A DNA stretch of 64,000 nucleotides from positions 313,641-377,640 of the forward strand of contig JAFGCX010000010.1 in the NCBI GenBank assembly GCA_016932415.1, in the 5' to 3' direction. The position numbers were made by a program, and so were the translations under genes. This document shows positions 47,196 to 56,431 of this stretch, piece by piece. Origin of the DNA: Candidatus Krumholzibacteriota bacterium. GTDB lineage: Bacteria > Krumholzibacteriota > Krumholzibacteriia > Krumholzibacteriales > Krumholzibacteriaceae. The notes beneath the pieces were generated by a model that searched no databases, was not told the origin of the DNA, and saw only the letters and a list, made by a program, of their open reading frames with translations. Every line of letters starts with the position of its first letter. Positions within the stretch are counted from its first letter, which is position 1.

Positions 47196-48305
47196 ATGGC
47201 GCTAAAAACACCGATTTACCAGTCGCACGTCGATTCGGGAGGAAAGATAGTCGATTTTGCCGGTTTTATGATGCCTGTTTCTTTTGAAGGGATCGTCGCC
47301 GAACATGAGAGGGTGAGAAACAAGGTAGGATTCTTCGACGTCAGCCATATGGGCGAGATCGAGATAACGGGTGAGTCAGCCCTCGAATTTGCCGATTTTG
47401 CCGTTTCAAATAATGTTTCAAAGCTTGACGACGGGCAGATATGTTATACGGTATGTTGCAACGAAAAGGGAAAGGTACTTGACGATCTTCTCGTCTACCG
47501 GTTTTCCTCGTCGAGGATCCTCTTTGTCGTCAACGCGGTCAACGCGGGAAAGATATACCAGCATCTGCTCGGGATACAGAAAGGCGACGTAAGGATCGAA
47601 AACAGATCGAGCGGTTACGGACAGATCGCTGTCCAGGGGCCGGCTTCAAGGGATCTCCTGCTTGGCAGTTCCTTCTGTGCTCCCGTTTCGGCAAAGCTTG
47701 CCGGACTGGGGTATTACCGGTTTTTTACCTTCGAACATGAAGGCAGCGAGATCATTCTTTCGAGGACCGGGTATACGGGAGAAGTCGGCTACGAGATATA
47801 TCTGCCCTGGGATATGACGGCATCTGTCTGGGACCTTCTACTTGAGGAAGGTGGTGAATACGGGGCGGCGCCGATCGGGCTCGGCGCGAGAGATACGCTG
47901 AGGTTCGAGCCATGCTACTGTCTCTACGGGCACGAGATAGACGAGGATACTTCGCCTCTTGAGGCGGGGCTTTCCTGGGTCGTCAAATTGAAAAAGGATG
48001 ATTTTGTCGGGCGCGGAGCCCTTGTTGCCGAAAAAGAAGCCGGTTCGGGGAGGAAACTGATCGGGCTTGAGCTTCAGGGCAGGGGTATTCCGCGGCAGGG
48101 TTACAATGTTCTGCACGATGGAAAAGTAGTTGGAAAAGTCACGTCGGGGACTTTTTCTCCAACGTTGAAAAAGGGGCTGGCGATGGCCCTGGTAGAGCGG
48201 TCGCTTCCGAAAGATGCTTCGGGCCTGGCTGTTGAGATCAGGAACAGACCGGTCAGTGCCGCGAGGGCCAGGATGCCGTTTTACGCGAGTCACGTGAACG
48301 ATTAG
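47196..48305 (+). CDS. gcvT: Glycine cleavage system T protein (aminomethyltransferase)
   Basis: GcvT transfers the aminomethyl carbon from lipoyl-GcvH to tetrahydrofolate, releasing ammonia. The 369-residue product has KTPIYQSHVDSGGKIVDFAGF at the N-terminus, VGFFDVSHMGEIEI near residue 45, and LSRTGYTGEVGYEIYLP plus GLGARDTLRFEPC in the middle. It begins the five-gene gcv operon. The 56-base gap after uvrA is too short for a glycine riboswitch and shows none. Confidence 0.95.
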   Translation: MALKTPIYQSHVDSGGKIVDFAGFMMPVSFEGIVAEHERVRNKVGFFDVSHMGEIEITGESALEFADFAVSNNVSKLDDGQICYTVCCNEKGKVLDDLLVYRFSSSRILFVVNAVNAGKIYQHLLGIQKGDVRIENRSSGYGQIAVQGPASRDLLLGSSFCAPVSAKLAGLGYYRFFTFEHEGSEIILSRTGYTGEVGYEIYLPWDMTASVWDLLLEEGGEYGAAPIGLGARDTLRFEPCYCLYGHEIDEDTSPLEAGLSWVVKLKKDDFVGRGALVAEKEAGSGRKLIGLELQGRGIPRQGYNVLHDGKVVGKVTSGTFSPTLKKGLAMALVERSLPKDASGLAVEIRNRPVSAARARMPFYASHVND

Positions 48306-48332
48306 AAGGTGAAGAAGAAAGGATGGTGGAAT

Positions 48333-48716
48333 ATGGTTCCGGAAGAATGCCTGTACACAGAGGACCATGAATGGGTTTTTATCGAGGATGAGATAGCGAC
48401 GATAGGGATCAGCGATTATGCGGCGGGCGAACTCGGGGACATAGTCTACGTAGAACTTCCAGAGGTCGATTCGGAGATAAGGCAGACAGACCCTGTAGGC
48501 ACTATCGAAGCGGTCAAGACCGTCGCCGAGCTATTTTCACCGATCAGTGGAAAGGTGATAGAGGTGAACGGGGACCTTATCGACGATCCCGAGATCATAA
48601 ACAGGAGTCCTTACGAGGATGGCTGGTTCATCAAGGTAAAGATGAGCGATATGAGTGAACTCGACAACCTGCTGGACCACGAGAAATATCAGGAATTTCT
48701 TGGTGAGAGTCAGTAA
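48333..48716 (+). CDS. gcvH: Glycine cleavage system H protein
   Basis: GcvH is the lipoyl carrier that shuttles intermediates between the P, T and L proteins. The 127-residue product has YTEDHEWV and the lipoyl lysine Lys62 in TIEAVKTVAELFSP. The ATG at 48333 follows AAGGA at suitable spacing; a GTG at 48309 would add 8 atypical residues. The lipoyl group could be supplied by the octanoyltransferase encoded three genes downstream. Confidence 0.95.
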   Translation: MVPEECLYTEDHEWVFIEDEIATIGISDYAAGELGDIVYVELPEVDSEIRQTDPVGTIEAVKTVAELFSPISGKVIEVNGDLIDDPEIINRSPYEDGWFIKVKMSDMSELDNLLDHEKYQEFLGESQ

Positions 48717-48748
48717 ATACAGAAAAGCTAAACCAAGAGGATGAGCAG

Positions 48749-50104
48749 ATGAGCTATGTTCAGAATACCGACCGTGACAGAAAAGAGATGCTCGGTTATA
48801 TAGGGGTCTCTTCTTTCGATGAACTTATCGAGCCGGTCGCCAGAGAACTCAGGGTCAAAGGCGATCTCAAGCTGGGTCTTCCGATGAGCGAGGCTGAAGT
48901 AGTCAGCCATTGCGCCGCTCTCGCGCGCCGAAACAGTCCCGCTTCGGAGATGGCCTCCTTTCTCGGAGCGGGGATATATGACAGATATATTCCCGCGACG
49001 GTAAGATATGTCCTGTCGAGGAGCGAGTTCTACACATCGTATACTCCATACCAGGCTGAGGTCAGCCAGGGCACCCTTCAGGCGATATATGAATACCAGA
49101 CGATGATAACAAGGCTGACGGCGATGGACGCGGCGAATGCCTCGATGTACGACGCCGCGACCTCCCTGGCAGAGTCACTGCTGATGGCCTGCGCGATCAA
49201 GAGGACCGACAGGGTGCTCGTTCCCGCGGCGCTTTCGCAGAGGATCCGCCGGGTACTTGAAAGCTACTCGGCAGGCCGCCATATAACGATCGAGAGTATA
49301 CCATGGAAGGATGATGGTACTGTTGATCTTGATGAAGCAGAGAGGCTTCTTTCGGAAAAAGCCGCGGCGGTAATCCTCGCTCAGCCCAATTATTTCGGCC
49401 TGCTTGAAGATGCTTCAGCCGTATCGTCCCTGGCTCATGGAAAAGGTGCGTTGCTGATCGCGCTCGTCGATCCGGTATCGCTCGCCCTGGTAGCTCCTCC
49501 GGGTGAATATGAAGCCGATATAGCGGTCGGAGAAGGGCAATCACTCGGTATTCCCCAGTCGTTCGGAGGTCCCCTGCTCGGTTTTATGGCTACAAGGAAA
49601 GAATATATCCGCAAGTGTCCCGGGCGCCTGATCAGCGCGACCGTCGATTCCGAGGGAAAAAGAGGATATGTGATGACCCTTCAGACTCGCGAGCAGCATA
49701 TCAGGCGTGAGAAAGCGACGTCGAATATCTGTACCAACGAGGGATTATGCGCCCTCGCCGCAGCCGTCTATCTCTCCACCATGGGGGACGACGGATTCAG
49801 GGAAGTGGCTCTTCAGAGCGCGGCAAAGAGCCACAGACTCTATGAGATGCTCTCAGGCCTCCCCGGCGTGACACTTCCGTTCGGCAAACAGTTCTTTCAG
49901 GAATTTGTCGTCCGCTTCGACGGTCCCGCATCTCGATTTCTTTCCAGGGCGAAGAAATCGGGGATACTCGGAGGCGTTTCGCTTGAAGATGATTTTCCCG
50001 AACTGGGGAAAGGGGCCGTTCTGGTCGCGGTGACTGAAAAACGTTCTCTTGCAGAGCTTGAACTTTTCCGCGACATAGCGGCAGGGAAGGAGGTCCGGGT
50101 ATGA
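48749..50104 (+). CDS. gcvPA: Glycine dehydrogenase (decarboxylating) subunit 1
   Basis: This is the N-terminal half of the split P protein, 451 residues. The split form is usual in many bacteria and archaea, unlike the fused form of E. coli. Blocks typical of subunit 1 are FLGAGIYDRYIPATVRYVLS near residue 71 and TPYQAEVSQGTLQAIYEYQT near residue 98. It lacks the PLP lysine, which lies on subunit 2, as expected. It overlaps gcvPB by 4 bases (ATGA), which fits a heterodimer made in equal amounts. Confidence 0.95.
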   Translation: MSYVQNTDRDRKEMLGYIGVSSFDELIEPVARELRVKGDLKLGLPMSEAEVVSHCAALARRNSPASEMASFLGAGIYDRYIPATVRYVLSRSEFYTSYTPYQAEVSQGTLQAIYEYQTMITRLTAMDAANASMYDAATSLAESLLMACAIKRTDRVLVPAALSQRIRRVLESYSAGRHITIESIPWKDDGTVDLDEAERLLSEKAAAVILAQPNYFGLLEDASAVSSLAHGKGALLIALVDPVSLALVAPPGEYEADIAVGEGQSLGIPQSFGGPLLGFMATRKEYIRKCPGRLISATVDSEGKRGYVMTLQTREQHIRREKATSNICTNEGLCALAAAVYLSTMGDDGFREVALQSAAKSHRLYEMLSGLPGVTLPFGKQFFQEFVVRFDGPASRFLSRAKKSGILGGVSLEDDFPELGKGAVLVAVTEKRSLAELELFRDIAAGKEVRV

Positions 50105-51543
50105 GCAGAACGATCTTTGAGAGATTCTACGAAGGAAAAAGCGGTTCGTTCATTCCCCGGAACGACTGTCCGGTCGAGGGGCTCGATATGCTTCTGACGA
50201 GGAAGACGCCGACCTCGCTTCCCGTTGTCGGCGAACAGGAGGTAATAAGGCATTACGTAGAGCTTGCCTCGAAGAATTACCATATCGACAAGGGGATGTA
50301 TCCCCTCGGCAGCTGTACCATGAAATACAATCCCGTCGTCAATGAAGAGATAGCCGGACTTTCAGGCTTCACGGGACTTCATCCCCTGCAGGACGAGACG
50401 GACGTGCAGGGAGCCCTGCAGCTGATCTACGATCTGGAATCATCTCTCTGCGAGATAACGGGAATGGATCATTTCAGCCTTCAGCCTGTCGCCGGGGCGC
50501 ACGGCGAACTGACCGGGATGATGATAGCGCGCGACTATTTTCGCGACAGGAAGGAAGATAGAAAGACTGTTCTTGTCCCTGATTCCGCTCACGGGACGAA
50601 TCCGGCGAGCGTGGTGATCTGCGGATTTACCCCGAAAACGATACCGTCGGGCGATGACGGACTGGTAGATATCGAGGCCCTCGAGCGCGAAATAGACGAC
50701 AAGACGGCTGTCTTCATGTTGACTCTGCCGAATACCCTGGGTCTTTTTGAGAAAGAGATAAAAAAGATCATAGGGATCGTCCACAAGGCGGGAGCTCTCG
50801 TCTATATGGACGGGGCGAACATGAATGCTCTTCTGGGAATCGTTAAGCCGGGAGATATTGAGATCGATATAATGCATCTTAACCTCCACAAGACATTTTC
50901 CACCCCTCATGGTGGTGGAGGCCCCGGGTCTGGTCCCGTTGGCGTGAGAAGCCATCTCGGAGATTTCCTGCCGGTGCCGAGGGTGCTTAAGGAGGGGGAA
51001 AGATATACCTTTTTCTCGGATATGGAAAAAAGCGTGGGGAAAGTGCACGCGTGGTACGGCAACTTCAATGTCCTGGTCAAGGCTTACGCTTATATAATCG
51101 CTCTGGGCGCTACCGGTATAAGGGAGGTCGCAGAGAACGCGATAATCAACGCTAATTACCTGATGAAAAAAATCAGCAGGCACTACGATCTTAAATATCC
51201 GGGTCCGTGCATGCATGAATTTGTCGCATCCGGCAGGAACCTCAAGCAATACGGCGTGCGCACGACCGACGTCGCCAAGAGACTGCTTGATTACGGGATT
51301 CATGCTCCGACCGTCTATTTTCCACTGATCGTCGAAGAGGCTCTGATGATAGAACCTGTCGAGACTGAAAAAAAGGAGACTCTCGATCATTTCGCCGATG
51401 TAATGGAAAAAATAGCCGGTGAAGCGAGGAATAATCCCGGGATCCTGCACGAAGCGCCCGTTACCACTCCGGTAAGGCGTCTCGACGAGGCGGCAGCGGC
51501 AAGGAATCCCGAGCTATGCTGGCCGCTTGAAAACAGTGAATGA
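50101..51543 (+). CDS. gcvPB: Glycine dehydrogenase (decarboxylating) subunit 2
   Basis: This 480-residue half of the P protein binds pyridoxal phosphate and decarboxylates glycine. The PLP lysine is Lys264 in LNLHKTFSTPHGGGGPG, and YPLGSCTMKYNP near residue 62 and HGTNPASV near residue 164 are family signatures. It is coupled to gcvPA upstream. The fourth component, lipoamide dehydrogenase, is not encoded in this window. Confidence 0.95.
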   Translation: MSRTIFERFYEGKSGSFIPRNDCPVEGLDMLLTRKTPTSLPVVGEQEVIRHYVELASKNYHIDKGMYPLGSCTMKYNPVVNEEIAGLSGFTGLHPLQDETDVQGALQLIYDLESSLCEITGMDHFSLQPVAGAHGELTGMMIARDYFRDRKEDRKTVLVPDSAHGTNPASVVICGFTPKTIPSGDDGLVDIEALEREIDDKTAVFMLTLPNTLGLFEKEIKKIIGIVHKAGALVYMDGANMNALLGIVKPGDIEIDIMHLNLHKTFSTPHGGGGPGSGPVGVRSHLGDFLPVPRVLKEGERYTFFSDMEKSVGKVHAWYGNFNVLVKAYAYIIALGATGIREVAENAIINANYLMKKISRHYDLKYPGPCMHEFVASGRNLKQYGVRTTDVAKRLLDYGIHAPTVYFPLIVEEALMIEPVETEKKETLDHFADVMEKIAGEARNNPGILHEAPVTTPVRRLDEAAAARNPELCWPLENSE

Positions 51544-51578
51544 TATTGCTCCGGGCAGGCATCGCGAAAAGGAACCTG

Positions 51579-52379
51579 ATGAATCGATGGTATCTTCTTG
51601 ACGATCCCCCTTCTACCGGGGCTGCCAATATGGCGGTCGACGAGTATCTCCTGGATAACCGCGGTAAATGGGGGAAGTGCCCGGTCCTGCGGCTCTATTC
51701 TTTCGATCCTCCGGCAATCACCGTTGGATTCCACCAGGATATCGCGCGGGTCGTCGATCTCGAAGCAGCCAGGCGCGGCCGGGTAGATGTGCTTAAAAGG
51801 ATAACAGGTGGCAGGGCTCTTCTTCATGACGGCGAACTCACCTACTCAGTGACAGCGCCGCTTGGCGGTGTCTTTTTCCCGGCAGGGTTGCAGGAGACAT
51901 TCCTTGGCATTTCTTACGCCATCGTCGACGCGATCCGTCTCTTCGGCGTCGAAGCGAGGATATCGGGAGGAAGGTCCTTTAAAAGGGATAAGGAAGGGGT
52001 CTCTCCCTGTCTGGTCTCTACAAGCAGGCACGAGATCACCGCCGGGGGAAGAAAGATAGTGGGGAGTGCGCAAAGAAGACGGTCCGGTTCTTTCCTCCAG
52101 CACGGATCGGTCCTGCTCGGGCCGGGCTCGGAAAGGATCGTGGAATATCTGCCGGGAGATCTTCCACCCCTTGACTCTGTAGTGACGAATATCGAGGAGG
52201 AGACGGGAAGAAGGCCCGCTCGAGGAGATTTTGCCGCGGCGATGATCGATGCTTTTCGGAAGAGATTCGAGATCGTGTTTGAACCACTTGTCTTTTCAGA
52301 GGAAGATATCAGAGTGATCGCTTCGATGACGGAAAAAAAGGCCACCGGGTCCCTTTCCCCGGCGGGAAGCGGGGTGTAA
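51579..52379 (+). CDS. lipM: Octanoyltransferase/lipoate-protein ligase family (LipM type)
   Basis: This 266-residue protein of the LplA/LipM/BirA fold attaches octanoyl or lipoyl groups to carrier lysines. Signatures are NMAVDEYLL, RITGGRALLHDGELTYS and GGRKIVGSAQRRRSGSFLQHGSV. Cys144 in SPCL, just before that last block, matches the catalytic Cys of LipM octanoyltransferases; ATP-using LplA ligases lack it. The ATG at 51579 follows AAGGAA; an in-frame start at 51540 overlaps gcvPB by 4 bases. Position after gcvPB suggests GcvH is its substrate. LipA is not in this window. Confidence 0.82.
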   Translation: MNRWYLLDDPPSTGAANMAVDEYLLDNRGKWGKCPVLRLYSFDPPAITVGFHQDIARVVDLEAARRGRVDVLKRITGGRALLHDGELTYSVTAPLGGVFFPAGLQETFLGISYAIVDAIRLFGVEARISGGRSFKRDKEGVSPCLVSTSRHEITAGGRKIVGSAQRRRSGSFLQHGSVLLGPGSERIVEYLPGDLPPLDSVVTNIEEETGRRPARGDFAAAMIDAFRKRFEIVFEPLVFSEEDIRVIASMTEKKATGSLSPAGSGV

Positions 52380-52384
52380 CCAGG

Positions 52385-53365
52385 GTGGGAAGGTTCATAG
52401 CCGGCAGGTTGCTTCAATCGGTCCTTCTGGTCGTTATCGTGCTGACGATCACATTTTTTCTTATGCATCTCGCGCCCGGCGATCCGATGGCGAAATATGA
52501 CGATCCGGATATTTCTCCCGAGACGGTCCGTATGATGAGGGAGCAGCTCGGCCTCGACAGGCCCCTGTTGGAACAGTACTTCAGATGGATGAACAGTTTT
52601 ATCAGGGGAGATTTCGGAGTGAGCCTGAGATTCAACAGACCTGTAAGGGATCTCCTGTCCGAGGCTATTCCCAACACGCTGAGATTGACGGTGGCCGCTC
52701 TCTCCCTGTATATAGTCATCGGCATGGCACTGGGCATGATATCGGCGGTAAGAAGATATACGCTTTTCGACAGGCTGAGCACTGTCGGGGCGTTATTCGT
52801 CTATTCCATACCTTCGTTCTGGCTCGCTCTTATGATGATCCTGCTCTTCTCGCTGAAGTTCGAGATCCTTCCCTCATCGCATATGCAATCGATAGGTGTC
52901 TCTGATCCAGGTGGTTTCGCCCTTTTCGTCGACAGAGCCGCTCACCTCATCCTCCCCGCGTTTGTTCTCGGAGTAGCGTCAGCGGCGGGGATGGCCCGGT
53001 ATATGAGGGGCAGCATGCTCGATGTCCTGCGAGAGGATTATATCAGGACCGCCAGGGCCAAGGGGCTGCCCGAGAAATCAGTCTATCTGAAGCACGCCTT
53101 CAGGAACGCCGCTATACCTGTCGTCACAATAATCGGTATGAGCCTGCCCTTTCTTCTCGGAGGAGCGGTAATAATAGAGAAGATCTTTTCATGGCCCGGG
53201 ATGGGAGCCCTTATGGTCGATTCGATCTTTTCGAGGGATTATCCCGTCGTTCTTGCGGTGAATTTTGTCGTCACGGTGATGGTGATCCTGGGAAACCTCG
53301 CCGCCGATGTCGGATACGCCGTTCTCGATCCGAGGATAGCTTCGGGGAAAGGTTCAGGCCGATAG
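52385..53365 (+). CDS. Peptide ABC transporter permease (OppB/DppB type)
   Basis: The 326-residue inner-membrane permease has the N-terminal segment RLLQSVLLVVIVLTITFFLMHLAPGDP and the EAA loop region YIRTARAKGLPEKSVYLKHAFRNA typical of DppB/OppB. It starts with GTG at 52385, only 5 bases after lipM. It would form the channel with the next permease. No periplasmic binding protein is encoded in the cluster. Confidence 0.9.
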   Translation: MGRFIAGRLLQSVLLVVIVLTITFFLMHLAPGDPMAKYDDPDISPETVRMMREQLGLDRPLLEQYFRWMNSFIRGDFGVSLRFNRPVRDLLSEAIPNTLRLTVAALSLYIVIGMALGMISAVRRYTLFDRLSTVGALFVYSIPSFWLALMMILLFSLKFEILPSSHMQSIGVSDPGGFALFVDRAAHLILPAFVLGVASAAGMARYMRGSMLDVLREDYIRTARAKGLPEKSVYLKHAFRNAAIPVVTIIGMSLPFLLGGAVIIEKIFSWPGMGALMVDSIFSRDYPVVLAVNFVVTVMVILGNLAADVGYAVLDPRIASGKGSGR

Positions 53366-53405
53366 GAAATGGACCACCGGCGGGGGGCAGGGGAGACCCG
53401 CGGTA

Positions 53406-54293
53406 ATGGAGAGTTCGCGAGGATCAGATATGAAAAGGAAAAAAGGGAAGAGTCTGTGGTCGTCGGGATGGATCCGATTCAGATCGAACCCGATGGGGAT
53501 GGCAGGAGCAGTGATAGTGCTCACGCTCTACCTTGCCGCGATCTTCGCGCCACTCATAGTGACCGGCGATCCGGTAAGCCACGGTGATCTTCCTTCGATG
53601 CGGCATCTTCCGCCGGGAAGCGGTCATCCGCTCGGAACTGATAAATTCGGAAGGGATATCCTCGCCCGCGTCCTTTACGGATCGCGGATATCGCTAACGA
53701 TCGGATTCGTGGCTGTCGCCATCTCCGTGCTGATAGGAACGGCGGTAGGAGCTCTCGCCGGGTATGCCGGAGGTGTAGTCGATTCGATAATAATGCGGAT
53801 CGTTGACGCGTTGATGGCGATACCGAGGCTCTTTCTCCTCCTTACATGCATCGCTCTTTTTTCGCGTTCCATCTGGCTGATCATTATACTTCTGGGCGCG
53901 ACAAGCTGGATGGCGACTACAAGGCTTGTGAGGGCGCAGATACTGACTGTCAAGGAAAAGGAATTCGTGGCGGCCGCCGAGGCGCTAGGCGCGGGAAAAA
54001 GAAGGATCATTCTGCGACACCTGATACCTAATACGTTGACAGTGATAATAATTTCAGCCACTCTCCGGATCGGAGGGATAATCCTTGCCGAGGCGGCGCT
54101 GAGTTTTCTCGGCCTGGGAGTCCCGCCCCCCGCTCCCAGCTGGGGTCAGATGGTCTTCCAGGGCCGCGAGGTCCTGCTCGATGCCTGGTGGGTCTCTACA
54201 TTTCCAGGTCTCGCTATAATTATAACGGTCATCGGATACAACCTCCTCGGAGACGGGCTCCGGGACGCGTTCGATCCGGTCCAGTTCACCTGA
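53406..54293 (+). CDS. Peptide ABC transporter permease (OppC/DppC type)
   Basis: This 295-residue permease is the partner of the preceding protein. The N-terminal region ends in the first membrane segment (GAVIVLTLYLAAIFAPLIV), and HPLGTDKFGRDILARVLYGSRISL and the EAA loop EFVAAAEALGAGKRRIILRHLIPN are clear signatures. The ATG at 53406 is used; 53430 is also possible. The ATPase gene starts 13 bases downstream. Confidence 0.9.
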   Translation: MESSRGSDMKRKKGKSLWSSGWIRFRSNPMGMAGAVIVLTLYLAAIFAPLIVTGDPVSHGDLPSMRHLPPGSGHPLGTDKFGRDILARVLYGSRISLTIGFVAVAISVLIGTAVGALAGYAGGVVDSIIMRIVDALMAIPRLFLLLTCIALFSRSIWLIIILLGATSWMATTRLVRAQILTVKEKEFVAAAEALGAGKRRIILRHLIPNTLTVIIISATLRIGGIILAEAALSFLGLGVPPPAPSWGQMVFQGREVLLDAWWVSTFPGLAIIITVIGYNLLGDGLRDAFDPVQFT

Positions 54294-54305
54294 CGTGGGG
54301 ACGAT

Positions 54306-55283
54306 ATGGACAGACTGCTCGATGTAAGGGAATTGACGACCGAATTCCAGACGTACGAGGGACGGGCCAGAGCGGTAGACCGCTTCTCGTTTCAGGTCGG
54401 CCATGGAGAGACGGTCGGTCTTGTGGGAGAATCGGGATGCGGTAAAAGCGTCACGGCACTTTCGATAATGAGGCTGATCTCCGATCCTCCGGGAAGGATC
54501 ACCGGAGGCTCGATATTTTTTGAAGGAAAAGACCTCCTGTCGATCCCGGAAAAGGAAATGAGAAAGATCCGGGGAAACGATATCGCCATAGTATTCCAGG
54601 AACCCCTGACCAGCCTCAATCCGGTTTTCACCTGTGGAGAACAGATACGCGAAGCGATCGGCCTTCACCAGCGGCTGGGAAAGAGGGAGTCGCGCGCGAA
54701 GGCTGTGGAGATGCTCCGGCTTGTCAGGATCCCCGATCCCGATCGGAGGTATTCGAGCTATCCTCATCAGATGAGCGGGGGGATGAGGCAGAGAGTAATG
54801 ATCGCGATGGCCCTGAGCTGTCAGCCGAAACTCCTGATAGCCGATGAACCGAGCACGGCCCTGGATGTCTCCGTCCAGGCGCAGATCATGGAACTTCTAG
54901 TCGACCTGAGGGAGAGGATGTCGATGGCGGTTCTGCTGATCACGCATGATCTTTCGGTAGTCGCTCAGATGGCCGAGAGGGTGATTATCATGTACGCCGG
55001 TACGGCGGTCGAGGAAGCGCCCGTTACCGATATCTTCTCCGATCCGAGGCATCCCTACACGGAGGGGCTTCTTGCTTCGATCCCAAGGATTGAAGCCGGG
55101 AAGGCGAGGCTCAAGGTGATACCCGGCCGCGTTCCCGATCCGATGAACCTTCCATCGGGATGCAGGTTCAGCGACCGTTGCCCGAAAAGGGAGGAGAGAT
55201 GTTTTCTGAACGACCCGCCACTGTTCATGACGGGTGAAAAACACTTCGTAAAATGCTGGCTTTCCGAGGGGGAGGCAAGATGA
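54306..55283 (+). CDS. Peptide ABC transporter ATP-binding protein (OppD/DppD type)
   Basis: The 325-residue ATPase has Walker [10 protein letters not shown] near residue 40, signature MSGGMRQRV and Walker [13 protein letters not shown]. The oligopeptide C-terminal extension starts near residue 245. Four cysteines in it (286, 292, 299 and 317; C-x5-C-x6-C...C) follow the pattern reported to hold a [4Fe-4S] cluster in some peptide transporters. It overlaps the next ATPase by 4 bases. Confidence 0.92.
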   Translation: MDRLLDVRELTTEFQTYEGRARAVDRFSFQVGHGETVGLVGESGCGKSVTALSIMRLISDPPGRITGGSIFFEGKDLLSIPEKEMRKIRGNDIAIVFQEPLTSLNPVFTCGEQIREAIGLHQRLGKRESRAKAVEMLRLVRIPDPDRRYSSYPHQMSGGMRQRVMIAMALSCQPKLLIADEPSTALDVSVQAQIMELLVDLRERMSMAVLLITHDLSVVAQMAERVIIMYAGTAVEEAPVTDIFSDPRHPYTEGLLASIPRIEAGKARLKVIPGRVPDPMNLPSGCRFSDRCPKREERCFLNDPPLFMTGEKHFVKCWLSEGEAR

Positions 55284-56302
55284 TCGATCGTGCCGGAATG
55301 GGTACAGGGGAACCGCGCGCGCAGAAGGCCGTTGAAGAAGAACCGGTACTGAGGGCTTCGGGGATAAAGAAATATTTCAACGTTTCTTCCTCTTTCTTTC
55401 TGAACAGGAAAGTCGTGATCAAGGCGGTGGACGGAGTGGACATCTCCCTGATGAAAGGAAAGACACTTGGACTCGTCGGCGAATCCGGTTGCGGGAAGAG
55501 TACTCTTTCGAGGGTTCTTCTGAGGCTTGAAGAACCGGACGAGGGGTCGATAGAGATCGACGGGACGGATTTCCTCGCGCTGAAAGGCGGGCATCTGCGC
55601 AAATCGAGAAGAAAGATCCAGATGATATTCCAGGACCCGTATTCATCCCTCAATCCGAGGCTTACCGCCGGAAGTACGATAGGCGAGGGTATAAGGATAC
55701 ACAAGCTCGCTGGCGGCAGTGAGATAAAGAGAAAAGTGGAGTCGCTCCTTCAGAAGGTCGGTCTGCCCCTTTCCGCAGCTGGAAAATATCCTCATGAATT
55801 CTCCGGCGGGCAGAGGCAGCGCATCGGTATCGCGAGGGCTCTTGCCGTCGAACCGAAGATCATCGTCGCTGACGAACCTGTCTCGGCCCTCGACGTCTCG
55901 GTCCAGGCCCAGATAATCAACCTGCTGAGGGATCTTCAGTCGACTCTCGGGCTGACGTACCTTTTCGTGGCGCACGATCTTGGAGTTGTCGGACACATCA
56001 GCGACTCGGTCGCCGTGATGTACATGGGTAAGATCGTCGAATCAGCCTCTTCCGAAGATCTTTTCTCCGAGCCGCTCCATCCCTACACGCAGGGATTGCT
56101 TGCCTCGATTCCATCGATCAGGCCGACCGGCAGGAAGATCAGGGCGGCTATCAGGGGAGACCTGCCAAGCCCCGTGGATATTCCCGCTGGATGCGCCTTT
56201 CACACGAGGTGTCCCCACGCGATGGATCGATGCCTCGTGGAGATGCCGGATCTCAAGACCGGCGAAGATGGCAGATCGGTACGATGCTGGCTCCATTCAT
56301 GA
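55280..56302 (+). CDS. Peptide ABC transporter ATP-binding protein (OppF/DppF type)
   Basis: The 340-residue second ATPase shows Walker [10 protein letters not shown], signature [10 protein letters not shown] and Walker [13 protein letters not shown]. The ATG at 55280 follows GGGGGAGG and overlaps the upstream stop; a more upstream in-frame start at 55253 is inside the previous gene. The C-terminal extension again has four cysteines (305, 311, 318, 336) with the same spacing as in the partner ATPase. The import substrate is probably peptides, but nickel or other ligands are possible in this family. Confidence 0.92.
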   Translation: MIDRAGMGTGEPRAQKAVEEEPVLRASGIKKYFNVSSSFFLNRKVVIKAVDGVDISLMKGKTLGLVGESGCGKSTLSRVLLRLEEPDEGSIEIDGTDFLALKGGHLRKSRRKIQMIFQDPYSSLNPRLTAGSTIGEGIRIHKLAGGSEIKRKVESLLQKVGLPLSAAGKYPHEFSGGQRQRIGIARALAVEPKIIVADEPVSALDVSVQAQIINLLRDLQSTLGLTYLFVAHDLGVVGHISDSVAVMYMGKIVESASSEDLFSEPLHPYTQGLLASIPSIRPTGRKIRAAIRGDLPSPVDIPAGCAFHTRCPHAMDRCLVEMPDLKTGEDGRSVRCWLHS

Positions 56303-56431
56303 CGATCGTCGATTACGTAAGCGATTTCACTCAATAAAAACAGCGTAACAACCGAAGAAGACAGGTACGGGGAAGTCTGACCACTGGACAGATGCGTTGG
56401 TACTACCCGGTTTTTTCGTCAGGGGAAGGCA

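Noticed and set aside
50440-51450. Open frame of 336 codons on the minus strand opposite gcvPB
   Set aside because: gcvPB is unmistakable and the antisense protein has no family features.
56411-56416. T6 run after the peptide transporter genes as a terminator
   Set aside because: No stable stem immediately precedes it.
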